Source of the DNA: Pseudomonas nitroreducens
GTDB taxonomy: Bacteria > Pseudomonadota > Gammaproteobacteria > Pseudomonadales > Pseudomonadaceae
DNA: 64,000 nucleotides
Reading direction: 5' to 3'
Assembly (NCBI RefSeq): GCF_014204515.1
Contig: NZ_JACHLI010000011.1
Location: 124,001 to 188,000 of the forward strand
Position 1 is the stretch's first letter; every line of letters starts with the position of its first letter. Of the stretch, positions 25,542 to 33,527 are shown in pieces. The position numbers and the translations under genes are program-made. The notes beneath the pieces were generated by a model, which was given only the letters and a program-made list of their open reading frames with translations, ran no database searches and was not told the origin of the DNA.

Positions 25542-26441
25542 TTGGACATCAAGCAACTGAAATTCCTCTGCGCCCTGGACGAGACGCGGCACTTCGGCCA
25601 GGCGGCGGCGCGCTGTCACGTCACCCAGCCCACCCTGTCGATGCGCCTGCGCAGCCTGGAGGAAGAGCTGGGGCTGGAGCTGGTGCGCCGCGGCCAGCGC
25701 TTCGAAGGCTTCACCGAGGCCGGTGAACGCGTGCTGGCCTGGGCCCGCAGCCTGCTGGCGGCCCACGACGGGCTCTACGCCGAAGCGGCCGCCTGCCGCG
25801 GCCAGCTGGTCGGCACCCTGCGCCTGGGGCTGGTGCCATTGGCGGGCTTCGACCCGATGCAGCTGATCGAGCTGTTCGCCCAGCGCCACCCGGAGCTGCG
25901 CTTCCAACTGTTCGCCCTGAGCTCGGAGAACATCCTCGAAGGCCTGGGACGCAACCAGCTGGACCTCGGCCTTTCTTATCTGGACCGCATCGACCGCGAG
26001 CACTTCGAAGGCCTGGAGTTGGCCGCCACGCGCATGGGCCTGCTGCACGACCGCCGGCACTTCCAGATCGACGGGCCGAGCCTGAGCTGGGACGAGCTGG
26101 TGGAGCTGCCGCTGGGCCTGCTCTCGGCCGGCATGCACTTTCGCCAGTCGATCGACCATGGCTTCCGCAGCCGCGGCCTGACACCCCAGCCGCGCCTGGA
26201 AACCGACGCCGTGCACCAGCTGCTGCAGGCTGTCGAACGCGGCCTGTGCTGCGCGATCATGCCGCTGGGCAGCGGGCTGGACGCCCAGGGCGAGCACTTC
26301 GTCCTCACCCCCATCGACGACGCCCGCACCCTCTCGCCGCTGGGCCTCATCCAGCGCCGCAGCGAGCCGCGCTCGGCGCTGGCCGAGGCCTGCTTCCGCG
26401 AAGCAGCCGCTCTATTGGGCACCTCGGCGGCCGACCGATAA
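25542..26441 (+). CDS. LysR-family transcriptional regulator
   Basis: 299 residues, starting at a TTG codon (25542), because no ATG lies in frame before the conserved MDIKQLKFLCAL opening. A GGAG precedes it by about 10 bases. The winged helix-turn-helix (residues about 5-60) includes FGQAAARCHVTQPTLSMRLR. The rest is a periplasmic-binding-like effector domain. The next gene, fdhD, follows on the same strand, with a 93-bp gap. Effector and targets cannot be read from the sequence. Confidence 0.9.
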   Translation: MDIKQLKFLCALDETRHFGQAAARCHVTQPTLSMRLRSLEEELGLELVRRGQRFEGFTEAGERVLAWARSLLAAHDGLYAEAAACRGQLVGTLRLGLVPLAGFDPMQLIELFAQRHPELRFQLFALSSENILEGLGRNQLDLGLSYLDRIDREHFEGLELAATRMGLLHDRRHFQIDGPSLSWDELVELPLGLLSAGMHFRQSIDHGFRSRGLTPQPRLETDAVHQLLQAVERGLCCAIMPLGSGLDAQGEHFVLTPIDDARTLSPLGLIQRRSEPRSALAEACFREAAALLGTSAADR

Positions 26442-26534
26442 ACGCCATCTATCACGACATCGACAGCACCCATTAGACGCTCCCGGCGCATCGGCCTAGG
26501 CTGGCCTTATTACTAGAACCACAGGGCTCAGCCC

Positions 26535-27371
26535 ATGCCTTGCCTGATCGCCCGCCCGGCTCCTGCCGATGTCCGGGCTGCCGTCGTGCCTGCCGACGGC
26601 TACGCCTATGCCGAACTCACCCCGCTGAGCGATACCGGCCGCGCCGCGCTGGCCGACGAAGTCGCCCTGGCCATCGCCTACAACGGCCTCAGCCAGGCGG
26701 TGATGATGGTCTCGCCGGGCGACCTGGAAGACTTCGTCCACGGCTTCAGCCTCGGCGCCGGCCTCGTCGAGTCCATCGACGATATCTATGACATCCGCCT
26801 TACACCCCACGGTGACGCTATCGCCGCCGAGGTACAGGTGAGCAGCCGCGCCTTCTGGAACCTCAAGCAACAGCGCCGCCAACTGGCCGGCAACACCGGC
26901 TGCGGCCTGTGCGGCGTCGAGGCGCTGGACCAGGCGCTGCCGAAACTGGCCTTGCTCGCCCCCACGCCACTGCCGCCAGCGGACCACCTCAAGGGCCTGC
27001 GCGACCGCATCGACGCCGCCCAGCAGATCGCCCGTCGCAGCGGCGCGTTGCATGCCGCATTGTTCGTCGACGGCGCAGGCGATATCCGCCTGTGCCGCGA
27101 GGACATCGGTCGGCACAACGCACTGGACAAGCTGGTCGGCGCTCTCAAGCGCCAGCGCCTGGACCTGCGCGCGGGCTTCGCCGTAGTCACCAGCCGCTGC
27201 AGCCTGGAACTTATCCACAAGGCGGTGCGCGCCGGCCTGCCGACGCTGGTCAGCCTGTCCGCCCCCACCGCCCTCACCGTGCAGTGGGCCCGCGAGCACA
27301 ACCTGAACCTGATCCACCTGCCCCATCGCAATGCGCCCCGGGTCTACAGCCCGGCGCCACAAGCCGTCTGA
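26535..27371 (+). CDS. fdhD: Formate dehydrogenase sulfurtransferase FdhD
   Basis: Passes sulfur from IscS to the molybdenum cofactor of formate-dehydrogenase-type enzymes. 278 aa. The essential CxxC pair is Cys123-Gly-Leu-Cys126 in NTGCGLCGVE. Conserved FdhD blocks LCREDIGRHNALDKLVG and VVTSRCSLELIHKA are also seen. It stands 13 bp before a molybdopterin oxidoreductase gene, which is its probable client. Confidence 0.95.
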   Translation: MPCLIARPAPADVRAAVVPADGYAYAELTPLSDTGRAALADEVALAIAYNGLSQAVMMVSPGDLEDFVHGFSLGAGLVESIDDIYDIRLTPHGDAIAAEVQVSSRAFWNLKQQRRQLAGNTGCGLCGVEALDQALPKLALLAPTPLPPADHLKGLRDRIDAAQQIARRSGALHAALFVDGAGDIRLCREDIGRHNALDKLVGALKRQRLDLRAGFAVVTSRCSLELIHKAVRAGLPTLVSLSAPTALTVQWAREHNLNLIHLPHRNAPRVYSPAPQAV

Positions 27372-27384
27372 CAGAGAGCCGCCC

Positions 27385-29706
27385 ATGAGCCTGCAACAGG
27401 AAAACCCCCGCTACCAACCCTACAAGGGTGCCGCCGCCGGCTGGGGCGCACTGATCAGCGTCACGCGCTTCTGGCTGGACAGCAAGCAACCGTTCAAGAA
27501 CCTCCGTGCGCTGCTCAAGACCAACCAGAACGGCGGTTTCGACTGCCCCGGCTGTGCCTGGGGCGACTCCCCCGAAGACGGCCGGGTGAAGTTCTGCGAA
27601 AACGGCGCCAAGGCGGTGAACTGGGAAGCCACCAAGCGCCGTGTCGACGCGCCCTTCTTCGCCCGCCACAGCGTCACTTCGCTGCGCCAGCAGAGCGACT
27701 ACTGGCTCGAATACCAGGGCCGGCTCACCGAACCGATGCGCTATGACCCGGCCACTGACCGCTACCTGCCGATCGACTGGGACGACGCCTTCGCCCTCAT
27801 CGCCCAGCACCTGAACGCGCTGGAAAGCCCCGACCAGGCCGAGTTCTACACCTCCGGCCGGGCCAGCAACGAGGCGGCCTACCTCTACCAGCTGTTCGTC
27901 CGCGCCTTCGGCACCAACAATTTCCCCGACTGCTCGAACATGTGCCACGAGGCCAGCGGCGTCGCCCTGGGCCAGAGCGTTGGTGTCGGCAAGGGCACCG
28001 TGACCTTTGCCGACTTCGAGCACAGCGACGCGATCTTCGTCTTCGGCCAGAACCCCGGCACCAACCACCCACGCATGCTCGAACCGCTGCGCGAGGCGGT
28101 GAAGCGCGGCGCCCAGGTGGTCGCCTTCAACCCGCTCAAGGAGCGCGGCCTGGAACGCTTCCAGCACCCGCAGCACGCGCTGGAAATGCTCACCAACGGC
28201 TCCGAGCCGCTGAACACCGCGTTCTTCCGCCCGGCACTGGGCGGCGACATGGCCGCCGTGCGCGGCATCGCCAAGTTCCTTTTGCAGTGGGAGCGCGAGG
28301 CCCAGGCCAAGGGCGAGCCGGCGGTGTTCGACCATGAGTTCATCGCCGAACACACCCAGGGTGTCGACGGCTACCTCGCGCAGCTGGACGCCACCAGTTG
28401 GGAACACATCGTCCAGCAGTCGGGCCTGAGCCTGGAGGAAATCGAACAGGCGGCGCTGATGTACCGCCGCGCCGAGCGGGTGATCGTGTGCTGGGCGATG
28501 GGCATCACCCAGCACCACCATTCGGTGCCGACCATCCAGGAAATCGTCGCCCTGCAACTGCTGCGCGGCAACCTCGGGCGCCCCGGCGCCGGCCTCTGCC
28601 CGGTGCGCGGCCACAGCAACGTACAGGGCGACCGCACCATGGGCATCAACGACCGGCCGCCGGTGGCGCTGCTGGACTCCCTGGAAAAACGCTTCGGCTT
28701 CAAGGTGCCGCGCGACAACGGCCACAACACCGTCGAGGCCATCAACGCCATGCTCCAGGGCGAGGCCAAGGTCTTCATCGGCCTGGGCGGCAACTTCGCC
28801 CAGGCCACCCCGGACAGCCCACGCACCCACCGAGCCCTGGAAAGCTGCCAGCTGACCGTGCAGATCAGCACCAAGCTCAACCGCAGCCACCTCACCGTCG
28901 GCGGCGATGCGCTGATCCTGCCGTGCCTGGGCCGCACCGACATCGACCGCCAGGCCGAAGGTCCGCAGGCAATCACCGTGGAAGATTCCTTCAGCATGAT
29001 CCACGCATCGTTCGGCCAGCTGGAGCCGTCGTCGAAGCAGATGCGCTCGGAGCCGGCCATCATCGCCGGCATCGCCAAGGCCACCCTGGGCAACCACCCG
29101 GTGGACTGGGACGCAATGATCGCCAACTACGACCGCATCCGCGATCTGATCGCCGACACCATTCCCGGCTTCAGCGACTTCAACCGTCGCGTGGCGCACC
29201 CGGGCGGCTTCTACCTGGGCAACCCCGCCGGCGCACGGCGCTGGAATACCGCCAGCGGCAAGGCCAACTTCCACCATCACCCGCTGCCGGCCGACCTGAT
29301 CCACGAGAAGATCCGCAAATCCGGGCAGGAGCCGCATCTGATCCTGCAGACGCTGCGCTCCCACGACCAGTACAACACCACCATCTACGGCCTGGACGAC
29401 CGCTACCGCGGCGTGCGCGGCCAGCGCGAGGTGGTTTTCGCCAACGAAGCGGACATCCGCCGCCTGGGCTTCGAGCCGGGCGAGAAGGTCGACCTGCTGT
29501 CGCTGTGGGACGATGGCGTGGAGCGCCGGGTGCACGGTTTCACCCTGCTGGCCTTCGACATCCCCGCCGGCCAGGCCGCCGCCTACTACCCGGAGACCAA
29601 CCCGCTGGTGCCGCTGGAAAGCCACGGCGTGGGCAGCCACACGCCGACCTCCAAGTTCGTCGCCATCCGCTTCGAGAAGGCTCGGCCGAGCAAGCGGATC
29701 GCCTGA
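27385..29706 (+). CDS. FdhF/YdeP-family molybdopterin oxidoreductase
   Basis: 773-residue molybdopterin-dependent oxidoreductase of the FdhF/YdeP branch. The N-terminal motif FDCPGCAWGDSPED replaces the usual CxxCxxxC iron-sulfur site of formate dehydrogenase. Cofactor-binding blocks include SGRASNEAAYLYQLFVRAFG, NMCHEASGVALGQSVGVGKG, VFGQNPGTNHPRM and a C-terminal molydopterin dinucleotide-binding domain (EPGEKVDLLSLWDDG). No signal peptide is seen, so it should be cytoplasmic. Coupling with fdhD supports the sulfurated Mo type. The substrate is not established; E. coli YdeP is linked to acid resistance. The start at 27385 follows an agagagcc site. Confidence 0.9.
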   Translation: MSLQQENPRYQPYKGAAAGWGALISVTRFWLDSKQPFKNLRALLKTNQNGGFDCPGCAWGDSPEDGRVKFCENGAKAVNWEATKRRVDAPFFARHSVTSLRQQSDYWLEYQGRLTEPMRYDPATDRYLPIDWDDAFALIAQHLNALESPDQAEFYTSGRASNEAAYLYQLFVRAFGTNNFPDCSNMCHEASGVALGQSVGVGKGTVTFADFEHSDAIFVFGQNPGTNHPRMLEPLREAVKRGAQVVAFNPLKERGLERFQHPQHALEMLTNGSEPLNTAFFRPALGGDMAAVRGIAKFLLQWEREAQAKGEPAVFDHEFIAEHTQGVDGYLAQLDATSWEHIVQQSGLSLEEIEQAALMYRRAERVIVCWAMGITQHHHSVPTIQEIVALQLLRGNLGRPGAGLCPVRGHSNVQGDRTMGINDRPPVALLDSLEKRFGFKVPRDNGHNTVEAINAMLQGEAKVFIGLGGNFAQATPDSPRTHRALESCQLTVQISTKLNRSHLTVGGDALILPCLGRTDIDRQAEGPQAITVEDSFSMIHASFGQLEPSSKQMRSEPAIIAGIAKATLGNHPVDWDAMIANYDRIRDLIADTIPGFSDFNRRVAHPGGFYLGNPAGARRWNTASGKANFHHHPLPADLIHEKIRKSGQEPHLILQTLRSHDQYNTTIYGLDDRYRGVRGQREVVFANEADIRRLGFEPGEKVDLLSLWDDGVERRVHGFTLLAFDIPAGQAAAYYPETNPLVPLESHGVGSHTPTSKFVAIRFEKARPSKRIA

Positions 29707-29750
29707 CGCCCTCCTGCGGCGCTCCGTCCGGGGCGCCGCCGCCAGTTCCC

Positions 29751-29822
29751 GTTCGCGAGCAAGCTCGCTCCTGCAAAAAGCCGCACTGGTATGCCCTTCG
29801 TAGGAGCGAGCTTGCTCGCGAA
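29751..29822. repeat. REP-type inverted pair
   Basis: Arm ttcgcgagcaagctcgctcc (29752 on) and inverse arm taggagcgagcttgctcgcg (29801-29820), separated by about 29 bp that include a run of aaaaa. Probably a transcript-end structure for the fdhD-oxidoreductase unit. Confidence 0.88.
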
Positions 29823-30145
29823 GCCTTTCTGCGGGCGCGCAAGTGCCGCGTCCGCAGAAAAATCCGCCAGACACACATCAAGTAGGAAGAGACTGAAAGG
29901 TAAACTCGGAATGGACGGGGACTTTTCGTGAAAAGCCATCATTTCAATGGCATTTTGTGAGAAAAGCACGCCAAAATCGGAACCCCGGAATAACACTCAG
30001 ACTGCCCAAAATCGAAAAAGTTCTGACCATAAATCAATTACTTGCATTCTTTGATGAAAGTCGTGTTACTCGTCGGAACCCCCTTGTCAGAGCCTTCGCA
30101 CAAACAGAGGATCGCCACCAACATCCCCACAGAGAGATCCTCTCT
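29823..30145. other. A/T-rich gene-free stretch upstream of glycine-zipper gene
   Basis: About 320 bp without a convincing gene and with clearly lower GC than its surroundings. It should hold the promoter of the gene at 30146. A possible sigma-70 pair is ttgcat (about 30044) and gttact 17 bp later, but the match is weak. No clear operator or riboswitch was seen. Confidence 0.5.
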
Positions 30146-30655
30146 ATGAAGTACTCCTCGATGCTCCTGTTGTCCCTCGCGCTGGTCGGTGGCACCGCCT
30201 TCGCCGGCGGCGACACCCGTGCCGGCGTCGGTGGCGCCCTGGGCGGGGTATTGGGTTCGGTGGTCGGCGACGCAGTCGGCGGCAGCACCGGCGCAGCCAT
30301 CGGCAGCGGCCTGGGTGGCGCAGCCGGCGGCGCAGTCGGCGCCCGCCACGGCAACAAGACCGAAGCCGCCATCGGCGGTGGCCTGGGCGCGGCCGGTGGC
30401 CAGGTGCTGGGCAACAAGATGGGCGGCACCACGGGCGGCCTGATCGGCGCGGCCCTTGGCGGCGGCGCCGGCGGCGCACTGGGCAACCATTACGCCGACA
30501 GCAACCGCGACGACGATGACGACCGCAACTACCGTCGCGCCCGCTACGACGACCGCCGTCACTACGACCGTCGCCATTACGATCGCCGCTGGCACGACAA
30601 CGGCCGCCATCGCGGCTGGTACAAGCACAAGCATCATCACCGCGACTGGGATTGA
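30146..30655 (+). CDS. Exported glycine-zipper protein with His/Arg-rich tail (copy 1)
   Basis: 169 residues. Signal peptide MKYSSMLLLSLALVGGTAFA, then about 90 residues of GxxxG glycine-zipper repeats, with repeats of the type GSTGAAIGSGLGGAAGGA and GNKTEAAIGGGLGAAG. A charged tail follows, of Asp, Arg, His and Tyr repeats (RRHYDRRHYDRRWH) ending in HKHHHRDWD. Glycine zippers pack helices in membranes. The tail could bind metal or nucleic acid. The next gene (30778) is a clear paralogue. Function unknown. An agagagatcc site precedes the ATG. Confidence 0.85.
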   Translation: MKYSSMLLLSLALVGGTAFAGGDTRAGVGGALGGVLGSVVGDAVGGSTGAAIGSGLGGAAGGAVGARHGNKTEAAIGGGLGAAGGQVLGNKMGGTTGGLIGAALGGGAGGALGNHYADSNRDDDDDRNYRRARYDDRRHYDRRHYDRRWHDNGRHRGWYKHKHHHRDWD

Positions 30656-30700
30656 TCCAGGGCATAGCGCCGCTGATCCATTGATCCGCACGTCGACCGT

Positions 30701-30729
30701 CAGCCGGGCAGACATTGCCCGGCTGTTTT
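30701..30729 (+). terminator. Rho-independent terminator
   Basis: Perfect 10-bp stem cagccgggca / tgcccggctg with a 5-base loop, followed by tttt. It lies between the two glycine-zipper genes, so each may have its own transcript. Confidence 0.85.
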
Positions 30730-30777
30730 GTGTGCAGGACAATTTCCTCATCTCCACCCTACATTCAGGTTCGCAAC

Positions 30778-31209
30778 ATGCGTAAGACTCTTTCTGTTCT
30801 GGCACTGGCCCTGCTGGCCAGCCATGCCGTGGCCGACGACACCAAGACCGCCATCGGCGGCGGTGTGGGCGGCGCCCTCGGCAACGTGGTCGGCGGCGCC
30901 CTGGGCGGCTCCACTGGTGCGGCCATCGGCGCCGGTGTAGGCGGTGCAGCGGGCGGCGCGATGGGCGCGAAGAACGGCAACAAGACCGAGGCCGCCATCG
31001 GCGGTGGCCTGGGCGCGGCCGGCGGCTCGGTGATCGGCAACAAGGTCGGCGGCTCCACCGGTGGCGCCATCGGCGCGGGCCTGGGCGGCGCAGCCGGCGG
31101 CGCGCTGGGCAACCACCTGGCGGGCGACAAGGACGACAGTCACCACAGCGGCAGCCACCACAAGGGCAAGGGCCACTACAAGCACAAACACAAGCACCAC
31201 GACGACTGA
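30778..31209 (+). CDS. Exported glycine-zipper protein with His/Lys-rich tail (copy 2)
   Basis: 143 residues. Signal peptide MRKTLSVLALALLASHAVA, followed by glycine-zipper repeats nearly identical in part to those of the upstream gene (GNKTEAAIGGGLGAAGG is shared word for word). The tail is rich in His and Lys (SHHSGSHHKGKGHYKHKHKH) rather than Arg/Tyr, so the cores were kept while the tails changed. The two genes look like a tandem duplication. Function unknown. Confidence 0.85.
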   Translation: MRKTLSVLALALLASHAVADDTKTAIGGGVGGALGNVVGGALGGSTGAAIGAGVGGAAGGAMGAKNGNKTEAAIGGGLGAAGGSVIGNKVGGSTGGAIGAGLGGAAGGALGNHLAGDKDDSHHSGSHHKGKGHYKHKHKHHDD

Positions 31210-31223
31210 CAGATGCACCTGTG

Positions 31224-31251
31224 AAAAAGCCCGCCGATTGGCGGGCTTTTT
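31224..31251 (+). terminator. Rho-independent terminator
   Basis: Stem aaaaagcccgc / gcgggcttttt with a short loop and T-run, just after the second glycine-zipper gene. The A-run on the other side means it can also stop the convergent gene at 31269-31874. Confidence 0.92.
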
Positions 31252-31268
31252 CGTTTCACATCGACCGA

Positions 31269-31874
31269 TCAGGCTGGCAGGCAGGACAGCAACGCCCCCA
31301 ACTCCGCGGGCGGCCGCCTTTCGATGCGCCGGTATTGCGCACCATCATCGGTACGCGCCAGCCAGCCGCCGTCGACCAGCGCGCGGCGCAGCAGGAGGTG
31401 ATCGCCCAGCCGTTCCTGGGCCTGCAACAGCTGGTTGAGCGACTTCTCATCCCAGTGCTCGCGTGCCGGCAGCCGCGACCACAACACCCAGAGGCAGGCC
31501 TCGCGGTGGCTGTGCTTCTTCGGCCAGCGTTGCAGGCAGCCGGTGTCATCGAAGTAGCGCCGCCACTGCTCGACACGACGGAAATCCACCGCAGCGGCCG
31601 GCTCGGGCTCCCGCGCCAGGCGCGTAGCGGCCTCGTGACTGGCGCGCAGCGCCTGGTAATTGCGGAAACCGACCGCGCGGGCCAGCAGGTTGAGCATCTC
31701 GACATGGCCGGGGCGCTCGGGCGCTTCGTCGAGCTGGCGCGTCAGCGCCTTCGCCAGGGCGGAGATATCGGGGGCATGGTAGGGCAAGCGTTGCCTGGAC
31801 ACAGTGCAATCCTCGTTGCGTGCCAAGACCTCGCGCAGGAGGTTATCGGGGGTCGCCGAATTCCGATGCGGCAC
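31269..31874 (-). CDS. DUF2087-domain protein
   Basis: 201 residues, cytoplasmic. The C-terminal part (about residues 100-190) matches the DUF2087 pattern: RWPKKHSHREACLWVLWSRL, a helix ending LNQLLQ, then DHLLLRRALVDGGWLARTDD and QYRR. This domain occurs at the end of some ArsR/MarR-like regulators and is thought to bind nucleic acid. The N-terminal half (NLLARAVGFRNYQALRASHE) is a helical segment seen in the same Pseudomonas family. The start is uncertain because several in-frame codons lie near 31874. Role unknown. Confidence 0.7.
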   Translation of the reverse strand: MPHRNSATPDNLLREVLARNEDCTVSRQRLPYHAPDISALAKALTRQLDEAPERPGHVEMLNLLARAVGFRNYQALRASHEAATRLAREPEPAAAVDFRRVEQWRRYFDDTGCLQRWPKKHSHREACLWVLWSRLPAREHWDEKSLNQLLQAQERLGDHLLLRRALVDGGWLARTDDGAQYRRIERRPPAELGALLSCLPA

Positions 31875-32078
31875 TGAAGGAAATGTGTCGGATCGTCAAA
31901 GCTGCGGGGAACCGCGCGGCAGGTTTAGCGCTCTCCATACGGAGGCGGCGACGCCTGGGTGAACTGCCGACCGGCGGTCAGCATAGGCCGGACGCCCATC
32001 CCGGACAAGCCCCGTGCCATACCGTCAGGCTGGTATAGGCTTGGCGGGCAGGGATCATCGAGCACAAGGAGTCTTTTC

Positions 32079-32444
32079 GTGAAAGCTGTCGCTGTGGCCG
32101 CACTGCTGCTTTCTCTGGGCGCCGCGCAGGCCGCGAATGCGGGGGACTGGCAGGTCTGCCAGCTGGAAGTGGAGATCACCGGGACGCTGAAGCAGCCCGT
32201 ACGGGGGCTGCAGGGCCGCGTGCAGTCGGCCAAGCCACGCTCCGCCGGCACCCAGTGCCCGAGCCAGGGCGAACTGATCGCCTTCGAACCGGAAACTGCC
32301 GACTGGCAGAGCCGCATCCCACGCAAGCACTGGCCCGCGCCGGGGCAACGGGTGTGGATGCGCTATCAGTACCTTGATGGGTGGTGCAAGCGTGATGGCA
32401 ACGATGGGCCGTGTCGGATCGAGCATTATCCGATGGGGTGGTAG
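32079..32444 (+). CDS. Small secreted protein, unknown
   Basis: 121 residues from a GTG start at 32079, chosen because aaggag lies 8 bases upstream and the start yields a normal signal peptide (VKAVAVAALLLSLGAAQAANA). The mature protein has three or four cysteines (WQVCQLEVEI, AGTQCPSQGE, GWCKRDG, GPCRIEH) that could form disulfides, and an aromatic C-terminus HYPMGW. No family recognised beyond conservation among pseudomonads. It stands alone between the DUF2087 gene and a repeat-rich region. Confidence 0.72.
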   Translation: MKAVAVAALLLSLGAAQAANAGDWQVCQLEVEITGTLKQPVRGLQGRVQSAKPRSAGTQCPSQGELIAFEPETADWQSRIPRKHWPAPGQRVWMRYQYLDGWCKRDGNDGPCRIEHYPMGW

Positions 32445-32536
32445 CTGGAGAGCGCCGCCTCGCGCCGATCGCGGTCCTACGCGGGCGCTGCGTATCGGCA
32501 TTTCCCGGCCAGGGCGTAATCCCTCCGCGATGGATT

Positions 32537-32630
32537 TCGCGGACAAGGTCCGCTCCTACCCCATCCCACCATCGCGCTCCCGTCCGGGACATGCGTCGGG
32601 CGATGGTTCGCGAGCAAGCTCGCTCCTACA
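32537..32630. repeat. Two REP-type arms
   Basis: A cgcggacaaggtccgctcct hairpin (from 32539) and a ttcgcgagcaagctcgctcc hairpin (32607-32626). Both belong to dispersed families repeated at 33053, 53150 and 53198. They begin the 640-bp gene-free stretch 32445-33085. Confidence 0.82.
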
Positions 32631-32722
32631 GGAAAAGCGTCCTCCCACACTCGGCTTTGGCTTTGGCTTTAAAAGTCTTCCAGGGAAACAGCCAAGCGCT
32701 CCGGGCCGCCCCTTTCAGGAGG

Positions 32723-32923
32723 CCTCGTTGAAGCGGAGTTTCAGGGGTTGAGCGGCATGGATGCCGCGAGAGCGTTGTCGGGCCAGGGATGGCCCGTCAA
32801 CGCGTGCCCCTGAAACTTCGCTTCAACGAGGGAATTTTTCGCCTAAGCGAAAAACCGGATGGAGGGGCAAGCCTTCTTGGTTACTTCTTCGGCGTTTGGA
32901 AGAAGTGACTCGCCGAGAGGCGA
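32723..32923. repeat. Strongly structured intergenic element (six stem-loops)
   Basis: About 200 bp of dense secondary structure. An outer stem pairs 32723-32747 with 32807-32831 (24 of 25 bases). Inside it lie hairpins 32752-32767 (gcggca/tgccgc) and 32775-32800 (10 of 11 pairs). After it come 32835-32854 (tttttcgc/gcgaaaaa, perfect 8 bp), 32880-32909 (gttacttcttc/gaagaagtgac, 10 of 11) and 32910-32923 (tcgcc/ggcga). From memory, similar sequence occurs in many Pseudomonas intergenic regions. I see no coding frame I trust. It may be a structured RNA or a small non-autonomous mobile element. Confidence 0.75.
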
Positions 32924-33050
32924 AACAAGAGGCCAGCGCATGCGCCGAAGCGGCGCAGAAACTCCCATGCCAATGCATCCCATCACTCGCCTAAGAGCGC
33001 GTACGCAGGAGCTCGCGCGAGCAAGTGAAGTGCATCGGCCACATAAGCAC

Positions 33051-33075
33051 ATCGCGGACGGAGTCCGCTCCTACG
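33051..33075. repeat. REP-type arm
   Basis: tcgcggacggagtccgctcc hairpin (cggac/gtccg), the same family as at 32539 and 53151. It sits just past the stop of the thioesterase gene. Confidence 0.8.
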
Positions 33076-33085
33076 ATCATGCAGG

Positions 33086-33520
33086 TCAGCCGCGCACCAG
33101 GACTTCCATCGCCTCGCGCAACCCCGGCGGAATCGCCACCGGCCGATTGCTCTGCCGATCCACGAATACGTGCACGAACTTCCCCGCCGCACAGGCCAGT
33201 TCTTCACCCTCGAGGAAAATCGCCAACTCGTACTGCACCGAGCTGTTGCCCAGCTTGCCGACCCGCAGGCCGACCTCGATGCGCTCGGGGAAGGCCACCG
33301 GCGCGAAGTAGTCGCAGCTGGAGCTGACCACGAACCCCACCACCTCGCCATCGTGGATATCCAGCCCGCCGCGCTCGATCAGGTAGGTGTTCACGGCGGT
33401 GTCGAAGAAGCCGTAATAGGTCACGTTGTTCACATGGCCGTAGATGTCGTTGTCGTGCCAGCGTGTGGTGATCGGCTGGAAGTGCGCGTAATCCGCGCGG
33501 CTGGGGTGCTGTTCGCTCAT
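33086..33520 (-). CDS. 4HBT-type acyl-CoA thioesterase
   Basis: 144-residue hot-dog-fold thioesterase. The motif TRWHDNDIYGHVNNVTYYGF carries the catalytic aspartate and is diagnostic of the 4-hydroxybenzoyl-CoA thioesterase/YbgC-like group. The strand SVQYELAIFLEGEELACAAGKFVHVFVD completes the fold. It is followed 7 bp upstream by the iron alcohol dehydrogenase gene on the same strand, so both are probably in one transcript. Acyl substrate unknown. Confidence 0.9.
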   Translation of the reverse strand: MSEQHPSRADYAHFQPITTRWHDNDIYGHVNNVTYYGFFDTAVNTYLIERGGLDIHDGEVVGFVVSSSCDYFAPVAFPERIEVGLRVGKLGNSSVQYELAIFLEGEELACAAGKFVHVFVDRQSNRPVAIPPGLREAMEVLVRG

Positions 33521-33527
33521 CGGGGTC

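Noticed and set aside
32859..33311. Open frame over the structured element and into the thioesterase gene
   Set aside because: It covers hairpin repeats and the antisense of a good gene, has no ribosome-binding site that stands out, and a composition unlike coding sequence here.
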